This document shows, piece by piece, positions 46,428 through 53,580 of a stretch of DNA of 64,000 nt (position 1 is its first letter; each line of letters opens with the position of its first letter). Source of the stretch: Oscillospiraceae bacterium (GTDB taxonomy: Bacteria > Bacillota > Clostridia > Oscillospirales > Oscillospiraceae); assembly GCA_017439425.1 (NCBI GenBank), contig JAFSJE010000048.1:95391-159390 (forward strand), read 5' to 3'. The translations under genes and the position numbers were made by a program. The notes under the pieces are model-generated. The model saw nothing but the letters and a program-made list of their open reading frames with translations, was not told the DNA's origin and made no database searches.

Positions 46428-46958
46428 CTGAAGCCAGTTGACATTATTAACAGGCTAAAAAGCGGAAATCTCAGCTATATTGTGAGCTGCGACGTCGAAA
46501 AGCGCATTGATACTTCGCTGAACGGTCAGGCACCGGACGCGATCGTGATCTGCTGCTCAGATTCGAGAGTGATCCCGGAGAAGATATTTTCCGTAACGAT
46601 CGGCGAGCTTTTTGTTATCCGGGTGGCGGGCAACGTCCTCGATAATCACCAGCTCGGAAGCATAGAATACGCGGCGGCGCATCTCGGCTGCAAGCTTATT
46701 ATTATGCTCGGGCACACCGGCTGCGGAGCAGTAACAGCCGCGCTCAGCGGACACTCCGACGGATTTATATCGTATATAACCGAAGATATAATTAAGGCTG
46801 TCGGCGATGAGCGGGATCCATACAAGGCGTGCGTTCTTAACGTTGAGTATGGCGTCCGGCGCATAAAAACCGAGTTTGCAGCGCATCCGGAGATATCCGA
46901 CGCCGAGGTAGTCGGCGCTGTCTATAATATCACCACCGGAAGAGTAGAGTGGCTGTAA
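46428..46958 (+). CDS. beta-class carbonic anhydrase
   Basis: Interconverts CO2 and bicarbonate; about 176 residues. Zinc ligands and dyad are visible: CCSDSR (Cys and Asp-Arg pair) and GHTGCGAV (His and Cys). Start is uncertain: the frame is open to TTG 46359, but the predicted promoter lies at 46363-46390, so translation must start later. The best ribosome site, GAAGGTGAT at 46415-46423, is followed by CTG 46428 in frame and no ATG, GTG or TTG at a suitable distance, so I infer a CTG start. Operon with the kinase-like gene 10 bp downstream. Confidence 0.85.
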   Translation: MKPVDIINRLKSGNLSYIVSCDVEKRIDTSLNGQAPDAIVICCSDSRVIPEKIFSVTIGELFVIRVAGNVLDNHQLGSIEYAAAHLGCKLIIMLGHTGCGAVTAALSGHSDGFISYITEDIIKAVGDERDPYKACVLNVEYGVRRIKTEFAAHPEISDAEVVGAVYNITTGRVEWL

Positions 46959-46968
46959 GGAGGAAAAT

Positions 46969-48060
46969 ATGGCGATAAAGGATTTTGCGGCGTTTGAGCT
47001 TTTTGTCGAGCCAATCGTGGCGGTAAAGGCGAACGATAAGATTTTCTATATGAATCTTGCTGCAAAGAAGCTCTTCGGAGAAAAGTATCTGAATGAGGAC
47101 GCTACGCTCATATTCAGCCGGAGACTGCTTATGGGCACCGGCGAGGTCACAACGGGCAGCTTTATGTTCAAAAAGCGCTCGTATATTGCTACTCTTGTAA
47201 AGATAAACGGCTTCAGAACAATTGTAACGCGCCCGTCAAAGCCCGGAACGCAGATCAGAAGCGAGCTTGAGAGCCTATATTATGAGCCGCTTCTCAGCGT
47301 TATGAAGTCTGCGTCCGCGAATATACAGTCGCGCGTGAATTCGATAAAGATGAAGAAATACAAGCTGACGGACAATATGCTGAAGAGCGACGTCGGCGTT
47401 ATCGATCAGGCCGGCAGCGCCATGACGAGACTTATTGACCATATCGACTACATCACCTGCGACGATGAGAGCGGTACGGATATTGAGCTTTTTGATCTCT
47501 ATGAGTGCATCGGTGAACTCGCGACGATTGCGGCGACTCTTACCGAGCACAAAAACCTCAGCATAAATTTCCGCGCCGACAGCGATACCTCAAGCTTCAA
47601 CGGCAATAAGAGACTTATTCGGATTCTTCTTCTGAACATTCTCTCAAACAGCATAAAGCACTCGCCTGTGGGGTCTATTATCAGCATTAAGGCCGAGGAG
47701 CCGGAGGAGGGGCTGTATGAGATCACCATAGTCGACAGCGGCGACGGAATACCCGCGGAAAAGCAGCAGCATCTCTTCAAGCCGTTTGAAGCAAGAGATA
47801 TGAGAGAGTTTTTTGACGGCGCGGGTCTCGGACTTGCCGTCGTTAAGAAGGCTGCTGAGTTTCATAACGGCGGAGTGTTCGTTTCGTCGGATAACTTCGG
47901 TACCAGCGTGACCGTAACGCTCAGATCCTTCGAGCGCAAGGAGCTCACTGTCCGCGAGCCGAGACCGGAGAACTACGACCTGAGAAGGCTCGTATTTACA
48001 GAGCTGTCCGACGCCGTCGATATTCAGGACTTTATTGAGCAGTCGGCATCAAGGGAATAA
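46969..48060 (+). CDS. soluble histidine-kinase-like ATPase without recognisable phospho-acceptor His
   Basis: 363 residues, no membrane segment. Residues 1-90 look like a small PAS-like sensor (FYMNLAAKKLFGEKYL). The helical region 100-165, where the H-box should be, lacks any HExxR/HDxxN pattern. The GHKL ATPase domain (about 185-325) is complete: N-box LNILSNSIKHS, G1 DSGDGIP, G2 GAGLGLAVVKKAAEFHNG. The C-terminal 35 residues are an acidic extension. RBS AAGGAGG. Coupled with a carbonic anhydrase gene; no response regulator nearby. It may bind ATP for protein-protein signalling or phosphorylate at another residue. Confidence 0.8.
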   Translation: MAIKDFAAFELFVEPIVAVKANDKIFYMNLAAKKLFGEKYLNEDATLIFSRRLLMGTGEVTTGSFMFKKRSYIATLVKINGFRTIVTRPSKPGTQIRSELESLYYEPLLSVMKSASANIQSRVNSIKMKKYKLTDNMLKSDVGVIDQAGSAMTRLIDHIDYITCDDESGTDIELFDLYECIGELATIAATLTEHKNLSINFRADSDTSSFNGNKRLIRILLLNILSNSIKHSPVGSIISIKAEEPEEGLYEITIVDSGDGIPAEKQQHLFKPFEARDMREFFDGAGLGLAVVKKAAEFHNGGVFVSSDNFGTSVTVTLRSFERKELTVREPRPENYDLRRLVFTELSDAVDIQDFIEQSASRE

Positions 48061-48096
48061 ATTAAGGCGGTTCAGCTTGAACCGCCTTAATTTATT
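48061..48096. terminator. bidirectional terminator
   Basis: Perfect 14-bp stem (48061-48074 with 48078-48091) with loop GCT, between the kinase-like gene and convergent azlD. Confidence 0.85.
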
Positions 48097-48394
48097 TAGT
48101 GAAAAACTCAACGATGAACACCGTCAGACAGCAGCATACTGCGACGGGGAAAAGCCCTGCGCCGAGATAGGACATTATTGCGCCGACAATAAGCGCGATC
48201 ACCCCGGCAACCGGACTTTCGGTGGCGTTTACTATGGCGGGGAAGGTCATTACCGCGAGTGTAACGTAAGGAACGTAGAAGAGAAATGAGCGGATGAACC
48301 GACTCTTTATCTCGCGCCGGATGAGCGTCAGCGGGAGCGTGCGGACGAGGAAGCTCACAATGGCTGCAATAAGAATGTAAATGTAAACTCTCAT
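48092..48394 (-). CDS. azlD: branched-chain amino acid exporter small subunit AzlD
   Basis: 100-residue membrane protein with three or four hydrophobic segments and the family-typical N-terminal LVRTLPLTLI motif and AGVIALIVGAIMSYLGAGLFPVAV core (split here over residues 63-85). Partner of AzlC in export of leucine, isoleucine and valine. ATG overlaps the azlC stop (ATGA). Confidence 0.88.
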   Translation of the reverse strand: MRVYIYILIAAIVSFLVRTLPLTLIRREIKSRFIRSFLFYVPYVTLAVMTFPAIVNATESPVAGVIALIVGAIMSYLGAGLFPVAVCCCLTVFIVEFFTK

Positions 48395-49116
48395 GCGCGT
48401 CCTCCTTTCTCGTCCTTGACGGGGAAGAGAAGCGCTGCTGCTGCGGAAATGGCGATAGTCAGCACCATTGTTTTCGTTCCGCTCGACAAGTCAGAGAGCA
48501 GGGGAGCAACGCTGAAAAGGAGGCTGAGTGCAAATGATACAGCCACAAGCGCGAGAATAACGCGATTTTTGCGCGCGGGAGGTATGATGATAGCAAGGAA
48601 CATTCCGTAAATCGTAACGCTGAGCGCGCTTACAACGGCGGCAGGAAGTATGTTTCCGGCGACGATGCCGCTGAATGTTCCGCTTGACCACATTATATCG
48701 GCAAGAAGAAACGCGGTGAGTATGTAGCGGACAGAGAGACGGCCCTTCTCCGCGATTCCGAGACCGAATATTTCGTCTGTAATGCCGAAGCCGACGAGAA
48801 CTCGGTGGAGCATAGGCGTGTCCGGACTCAGCTTCTGGCTCAGCGCGGCGCTCATAAGAAGATAGCGCATATTGGTGATGAAGATGACGAGCGCGACCTC
48901 GAAAAAAGCGGCGTTCTCACCGATGAGCGTGAACAGAGCATACTCACCGGCTGAGGCGTGATTGAGAAAGCTCGCGACGAAGCCCTGAAATGGTGAGAGT
49001 CCGGCATTTTTAGCCGTTATTCCGAGCGAAAACGCGACGGCAAAGTAACCAAGACCGATGGGCAATCCGTCGCGCAGACCGCGAAGCGTGTCGGAATGGG
49101 ATAGATTATCCTGCAA
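48391..49116 (-). CDS. azlC: branched-chain amino acid exporter large subunit AzlC
   Basis: 241 residues, about seven membrane segments. Family motifs: GLPIGLGYFAVAFSLG, NHASAGEYALFTLIG, FITNMRYLLMSAALSQ and FGITDEIF. I choose TTG 49116 as start (LQDNLSHSD) because GGAGGAAC lies 9 bp upstream at 49126-49131; the longer frame to 49209 has no ribosome site and reaches into the tRNA-Ser promoter. Confidence 0.9.
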   Translation of the reverse strand: MQDNLSHSDTLRGLRDGLPIGLGYFAVAFSLGITAKNAGLSPFQGFVASFLNHASAGEYALFTLIGENAAFFEVALVIFITNMRYLLMSAALSQKLSPDTPMLHRVLVGFGITDEIFGLGIAEKGRLSVRYILTAFLLADIMWSSGTFSGIVAGNILPAAVVSALSVTIYGMFLAIIIPPARKNRVILALVAVSFALSLLFSVAPLLSDLSSGTKTMVLTIAISAAAALLFPVKDEKGGRA

Positions 49117-49194
49117 TTGATGGTTCCTCCGGGAGTGAAATTTGCGAACACACTTGATTATGCGCTTCAATTTTGAAAAAAGCAATATTTTTCT

Positions 49195-49223
49195 TTGACA
49201 AAACCTCAATTATAGTGTATAGT
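49195..49223 (+). promoter_or_regulatory. tRNA-Ser promoter
   Basis: Perfect TTGACA (49195-49200), 17-bp spacer, TATAGT (49218-49223). Confidence 0.85.
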
Positions 49224-49235
49224 ATTTTAGCACAC

Positions 49236-49326
49236 GGACAGGTATCGAAGTGGTTATAACGGCCCTGACTCGAAATCAGGTGTACCAGCAATGGTACCGT
49301 GGGTTCGAATCCCACCCTGTCCGCCA
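49236..49326 (+). tRNA. tRNA-Ser (CGA)
   Basis: 91-nt class II tRNA: acceptor GGACAGG/CCTGTCC, discriminator G, encoded CCA (49324-49326), anticodon stem CCTGA/TCAGG around loop CTCGAAA, giving anticodon CGA for UCG codons, and a long variable arm. Confidence 0.95.
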
Positions 49327-49331
49327 TAGTG

Positions 49332-49380
49332 AAAGCCCGCGTAAATGCTGAGAAATCAAGCAAATACGCGGGCTTTTGCT
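49332..49380 (+). terminator. tRNA-Ser terminator
   Basis: 12-bp perfect stem (49332-49343 with 49365-49376) followed by TTTTGCTG; loop of 21 nt. Confidence 0.75.
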
Positions 49381-49508
49381 GCCTTTTAGCTTGTGAAAGC
49401 AGGCGAAAAGAGCAAGCGCGAATTGAAGATTTTGATTAGGGGTTAGTATTAAATACACAGAAAATACACAGTAGTTTAGAGTAGGTTAATAGCTCGTTTA
49501 TAGTAAAA
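49381..49508. other. noncoding gap with doubled 11-bp repeat
   Basis: No gene seen. AAATACACAGA is present twice in tandem at about 49451-49472. Such short direct repeats beside a tRNA can be arm-type integrase sites, but there is no integrase here. Confidence 0.4.
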
Positions 49509-49537
49509 GCCCGGCGGAGTTATCCGTCGGGCGATTT
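49509..49537. terminator. terminator of the HD-GYP gene
   Basis: 10-bp stem with one G-U (49509-49518 with 49523-49532); T runs on both sides. Confidence 0.75.
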
Positions 49538-49550
49538 TCCTTTTTATTGC

Positions 49551-50819
49551 TTACGCGACGCTGTCAAGATATTTCAGGAATACGTTTACAAGGCTTGGGT
49601 CAAAATGCGTACCCGATTCGCTCTTGATTATCTTCTTAGCTTCGTCTGATGGAATGGCCTTTTTATAGCACCTCTCGGAAATCAGAGCGTCGTAGACGTC
49701 TGCGATTGCCATGATTCTCGCGCAGAGCGGTATTTCTTCGCCCTTGAGCATCTCGGGATAACCGGTGCCGTCCCATCTCTCGTGGTGATATTTCGCGATA
49801 TCAGTTGCAAACTTAATATAATTCTCATCAGAGATACCGGACAGGATCTGGCGGATTACAACGCCGCCTGAGGAGGCGTGAGCTTTCATCTGCTCAAACT
49901 CTTCCGATGTGAGCTTTCCGGGCTTTTTGAGTATCGTATCGGAGACGACGATTTTTCCGACGTCGTGCATCGGAGCGAGCGTATAGATAAGAGTAATGTA
50001 TTCGTCATTTATCTGATCGGTATAGATTCCGTCTTTCAGCGCGCCCTCGGCTATGAGCCTTACGTATTCGCGGGTTCTGGAAACGTGCTCTCCGGTCTCT
50101 GTATCGCGGCTCTCGATGATGCTTGCGAGACCTGAGATCATGTGCTCCTGCATATTTGTAATCGTCTTCTGGTGCTCAATAAGCTCCGCCTGAATATCCT
50201 CCTGAACGAGGTCGTTATAGTAAATGTAGCACATGCAGGCGGACATTCCGATGCTGATATACGCTGTATGGATATTCATAAGGGTCACCGGAATTACTCC
50301 GGCGATAAGTGTGATAATGATCATTATAACGGTCATTCCGTCTCTGTGTCTGAATCGCTTTCCGGCAACGAACATACTGATCATCAGATAGATGAGGCTT
50401 GCAAAGTAAAAGGCTGTGTAGATTATAAAAAGCTGGCCTCTGTGATAGCCGTCCTCGCCGAAGTAAAAGATCCAGCCGAAGGGAGCGGAGACGATTTCGA
50501 TAATCGCGTGTGGAATGCAAAACAAAATTGCGGCGCGGGACTCCTCGTGCAGACCGAGCGCACCGGAGAAGAATACCGCCATTGACGGGGCGACGGAAAA
50601 CTGAATAACTGTGATTATTGTCAGAATCAGAGAGTATTTCGGGTCATAATATCCGCAGTGAACTGCAAATTCAGCCGTGGCGCACAGTATTACGGAGACG
50701 AAGGTAATTATATACCAGGTTTTCTGCTTTTTGTTGAAGCCGGAATAACGAACGACGTGGATCGTCATAGCGAGCATAAGCAGATTTATCAGAATAATGG
50801 AGCTAAGGTAAAATGTCAT
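49551..50819 (-). CDS. membrane HD-GYP domain phosphodiesterase
   Basis: 422 residues. Seven membrane segments (about 5-215) resembling the 7TM input module of bacterial receptors, then a helical linker and an HD-GYP domain (about 235-420) with MHDVGKIVVSD and the second signature HHERWDGTGYP, which mark likely cyclic-di-GMP hydrolases. Start ATG behind AGGAG; own promoter upstream. It is the only cyclic-dinucleotide protein in the window. Confidence 0.9.
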   Translation of the reverse strand: MTFYLSSIILINLLMLAMTIHVVRYSGFNKKQKTWYIITFVSVILCATAEFAVHCGYYDPKYSLILTIITVIQFSVAPSMAVFFSGALGLHEESRAAILFCIPHAIIEIVSAPFGWIFYFGEDGYHRGQLFIIYTAFYFASLIYLMISMFVAGKRFRHRDGMTVIMIIITLIAGVIPVTLMNIHTAYISIGMSACMCYIYYNDLVQEDIQAELIEHQKTITNMQEHMISGLASIIESRDTETGEHVSRTREYVRLIAEGALKDGIYTDQINDEYITLIYTLAPMHDVGKIVVSDTILKKPGKLTSEEFEQMKAHASSGGVVIRQILSGISDENYIKFATDIAKYHHERWDGTGYPEMLKGEEIPLCARIMAIADVYDALISERCYKKAIPSDEAKKIIKSESGTHFDPSLVNVFLKYLDSVA

Positions 50820-50864
50820 CGGGGAGCTCCTTTCTGCGGGAGAAGGCGAAGTTCTAGATTAAAT

Positions 50865-50893
50865 ATTATACAATTATTTATGATAACTTTCAA
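50865..50893 (-). promoter_or_regulatory. promoter of the HD-GYP gene
   Basis: On the minus strand, TTGAAA (50888-50893), 17-bp spacer, TATAAT (50865-50870). Confidence 0.8.
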
Positions 50894-50911
50894 TAGCAAA
50901 TACTATGAAAT

Positions 50912-51445
50912 TTATTGCCTGAGCCAGTCCCTGACATAGCTGAATGCTGCGTTTTCACCCTCATCCGCGAGGATACGAAGCATTTTTTCAAGCTCTTTTT
51001 TGGTGTCCTCGTGCATGGGAATGTGGTCTGCGTTCTTAATATAATATTCATAAGCGCTGCGGTCTGTGTAAGACTTGCCCTGATACGTTCTGCTTGCGGC
51101 AATGCGGTCGCAGAACATCTCGGCTATGTACCTCTTCGGCATCGGAAGAGGGGAGAAGGACGGACTTTTGCCTTGCTCGACAACGTAATCAATCCAATAC
51201 TCAAAATGATGGCGGTTTCGGCCCTTGTGATGAAGCCAGGCGAGGCTTACGCCGTTTGTTCGGCGCTCTGCATCGTTCGGAGAGCGGGTGCCCTGATAGA
51301 ACTTCGCTCCGGGAATAAACTCGGTGGGAGTGTATTTTGAGAGATCGTGCGTAAGACCCTGCCAGTAAAGACCAAGTCGGAAGCAGTAGCGGCACACAAG
51401 GTGCCGATGGTGTGTGATAGTAATAAAATGCTTTAATGGGTGCAT
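50912..51445 (-). CDS. DUF5662 family protein
   Basis: 177 residues. Sequence HFITITHHRHLVCRYCFR, LTHDLSKYTPTEFIPGAKF, LAWLHHKGRNRHHFEYWIDY fits the conserved DUF5662 family, with several His/Asp positions that look metal-binding and HD-like (HDLSKY; HH; HHFEYW). Soluble. ATG 51445 follows AGGAGG at 6 bp; the open frame continues far upstream antisense to the HD gene, which is not real. Transcribed divergently from an HD-domain gene with overlapping promoters. Function unknown. Confidence 0.85.
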   Translation of the reverse strand: MHPLKHFITITHHRHLVCRYCFRLGLYWQGLTHDLSKYTPTEFIPGAKFYQGTRSPNDAERRTNGVSLAWLHHKGRNRHHFEYWIDYVVEQGKSPSFSPLPMPKRYIAEMFCDRIAASRTYQGKSYTDRSAYEYYIKNADHIPMHEDTKKELEKMLRILADEGENAAFSYVRDWLRQ

Positions 51446-51466
51446 ACCGCACCTCCTTCTGAGTGC

Positions 51467-51517
51467 AGTATAGCATATTCTTCTGCGCTTTACAAACGGG
51501 ATTTTCGGTGATATATT
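51467..51517. promoter_or_regulatory. overlapping divergent promoters
   Basis: Plus strand: TTTACA (51489-51494), 17 bp, TATATT (51512-51517) for the HD gene. Minus strand: TTGTAA (51490-51495), 17 bp, TATACT (51467-51472) for DUF5662. The -35 boxes share five bases, so the two promoters cannot be bound at once. Confidence 0.7.
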
Positions 51518-51553
51518 ACTTTTGTACGAGATTATTGCCCGGGAGGTACGGAT

Positions 51554-52123
51554 ATGGACAGACTTACGCTCGAGGAGGCTGCGCGCCTCAACGAAACGTT
51601 GGTATCGGAGGATCACCTGATAATTCACGCGAAGAACGTCGCCTACGCGATGGGCGCGATGGCGCGGCATTTCGGCGAGAACGAGGAGCATTGGATGGCA
51701 GTCGGAATGCTCCATGATTTTGACTATGAGAAATACCCGGACGAGCATCTTCAGCACACGGAGAAGCCGCTTCTGGAAGCAGGCGTACCCGCTGAGGACG
51801 TGCGCGCGATTCTGAGCCACGGCTACGGGATCTGCACTGATGTGGAGCCAATAACAAACATGGAGAAGAGCCTTTTCACCGTCGACGAGCTTACCGGCAT
51901 CATACAGGCGTGTGCGAGAATGCGCCCTCTTGGTATCTGCGACCTTGAAATAAAAAGCTTTATGAAGAAATTCAAGGATAAAAAGTTTGCCGCCAAGTGC
52001 GACAGAGAGCTGATCCTCAAGGGCTGCGAGATGCTCGGAATGGACGTTAAGGAGGTCGCCGAGATATCGATCGAGGGCATGCGGCCGCACGCCGAGGAGC
52101 TCGGAATTGCCGGAAACGGCTGA
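51554..52123 (+). CDS. HD-domain phosphohydrolase
   Basis: 189 residues, soluble. HD pattern: LIIHAKNVAYAMGAMA (first His), VGMLHDFDYEKYP (HD), ILSHGYG and DELTGII. This matches the YedJ/YpgQ-like uncharacterised HD hydrolases. Start ATG behind GGGAGG. Substrate unknown. Confidence 0.87.
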   Translation: MDRLTLEEAARLNETLVSEDHLIIHAKNVAYAMGAMARHFGENEEHWMAVGMLHDFDYEKYPDEHLQHTEKPLLEAGVPAEDVRAILSHGYGICTDVEPITNMEKSLFTVDELTGIIQACARMRPLGICDLEIKSFMKKFKDKKFAAKCDRELILKGCEMLGMDVKEVAEISIEGMRPHAEELGIAGNG

Positions 52124-52160
52124 TTTTGAGAAGATGAAAACTATGCCTATTACAGCATTT

Positions 52161-52189
52161 CAGCCGGGCAGGAGTGATCTGCCCGGCTG
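52161..52189. terminator. hairpin between convergent HD and ypeB genes
   Basis: Perfect 11-bp stem (52161-52171 with 52179-52189) without a clear T run on either strand; placed where a shared terminator is expected. Confidence 0.5.
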
Positions 52190-52192
52190 ATG

Positions 52193-53521
52193 TCACCTTA
52201 CGCTCATACCGTTTTCGTTTTCGTCCCAGATATCTATACGCTCTTCAAGTCCGGTCGCACCGTCGATAAAAACAGTGCGCTTGTTTCCGTCGGCGTCAAG
52301 GCAGGAAAACTCGTGACAGAGCTTTTCGCTTTTGCCCTCAGTCTGAAGCATCGCAAGACCGCGTTCGCTTACCGTCAGGCCCTCTGAAAGCCCGCTCTCC
52401 GCGTCGGATTGCGCGACTGTCGGCTCGGTAATCTCACGCTCGGTGTGGTTCATAAGGTAGTCACCGGTGTAGAAGCCGACAATGTCGAGCGTATCGAGCG
52501 CCACAACGACCTTAACTGCGTCGGCGTAGCAGTTGACTCCGCCCTCACAGTGGGCAAAGGAAACTGTACAGCGGTTTTCGGAAACGGAATGGCTTGTGCG
52601 CTTCATATCCTTAAGTCCGCCGACCTTAAGGATATATTCCTCGGCCTTCGCAATAGCGTCCTCGGCGGAGTAGCGCGCGTATTCCACGGGGCGGGAGAAA
52701 ACACAGCTTTTGATATACCCGCCGGTTTTTGTTATCTCAAGGAATACTCCGTCAGCGGAGGCGGTGTAGACCGGCACGGCGGCGTTTTCCACAAGCTCGA
52801 CTGTAAACTTATCCCGCGAAACGCCGGTAAAGCTCTCGCAGAGCTCGAGAACCTCGTCCTCGTTCGTAATAAACTTGCCCTCAGTGAACTTTGCCGTGAG
52901 ATTTTTCAGGTGCTCTGAAAACTGCCCGTCATAATTTGCACCGGAATATCCGAGAGCGGCCGCCTCGATGCGTTTCAGCGTGCCGCCGAGAGTGACGTCT
53001 GTTGCGTTATCGTCCTCGCATACTGCGCCGACGCAGATTTCGCCGTTTCTGAGTCTCTCGGCGGCACTGCGCAGCTCGTCTGCCATCGCCGAAGCGTTCT
53101 TCACAAATGCTTTCAGACTTGACATATCGCTCTCGCTCGGCTTTACTCCGGCGGCAGCGTTTCGGGCAAGATAGAGCGCAAAGTCGCCGCACTTTGATAT
53201 ATATTCCGTCGTACCGCTGAGAGACGTCGAGGAATCAGGCAGGGATGATATTGCGGTCACCGCCGCGGCTGAGTGGGCGTATGCCTTTGAAAGAATCGAG
53301 TTTATCATGTTCGGTGAAGCTGAGAGCGTTGCTCGCTCGAGCTCAGTTGCCATCGCATCGGCGTTTGAGGCAAGCTCGTTGAATGCGCGCTCCTCGGCGC
53401 TGTCTGCGGCGGTTTTGAGCATTTTTGCCTCGCTTGTCGCAGTGAACGCGATGGCGCTTGTTACGAACGCGAGCGCGAGAGCATAGGTATAGGCGCGGAT
53501 GAGTGATCTTCTGTTAAGCAT
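52193..53521 (-). CDS. ypeB: spore germination protein YpeB
   Basis: 442 residues. An N-terminal membrane/signal helix (about 8-28) is followed by the YpeB region (AFNELASNADAMATELERA, GDFALYLAR) and C-terminal PepSY-like domains (SAEDAIAKAEEYILKVGG; about 240-430). In Bacillus, YpeB stabilises the cortex-lytic enzyme SleB in the spore; no sleB lies beside it here. ATG 53521 follows AGAGGTG at 53528-53534, which sits inside the gltX terminator stem. It implies an endospore-forming host or ancestor. Confidence 0.87.
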   Translation of the reverse strand: MLNRRSLIRAYTYALALAFVTSAIAFTATSEAKMLKTAADSAEERAFNELASNADAMATELERATLSASPNMINSILSKAYAHSAAAVTAISSLPDSSTSLSGTTEYISKCGDFALYLARNAAAGVKPSESDMSSLKAFVKNASAMADELRSAAERLRNGEICVGAVCEDDNATDVTLGGTLKRIEAAALGYSGANYDGQFSEHLKNLTAKFTEGKFITNEDEVLELCESFTGVSRDKFTVELVENAAVPVYTASADGVFLEITKTGGYIKSCVFSRPVEYARYSAEDAIAKAEEYILKVGGLKDMKRTSHSVSENRCTVSFAHCEGGVNCYADAVKVVVALDTLDIVGFYTGDYLMNHTEREITEPTVAQSDAESGLSEGLTVSERGLAMLQTEGKSEKLCHEFSCLDADGNKRTVFIDGATGLEERIDIWDENENGMSVR

Positions 53522-53562
53522 AAAAAACACCTCTTTCAGGCTATTTTTACCCGAAAGAGGCG
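53522..53562 (-). terminator. gltX terminator that contains the ypeB ribosome site
   Basis: On the minus-strand RNA, 53550-53562 pairs with 53528-53540 over 13 bp (two G-U), followed by six U (53527-53522) and then the ypeB ATG. The 3' arm contains the ypeB Shine-Dalgarno. Confidence 0.75.
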
Positions 53563-53580
53563 TTTTATTCTTATGATTTA

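Noticed and set aside
49106..49458. Minus frames reading GFEPTVPLLV and WDSNPRYHC across tRNA-Ser
   Set aside because: These are the well-known false proteins produced by translating the antisense of tRNA genes.
50912..52090. 392-codon minus frame as one gene
   Set aside because: Only the last 177 codons (from ATG 51445 with AGGAGG) match DUF5662; the rest is antisense to the HD gene.
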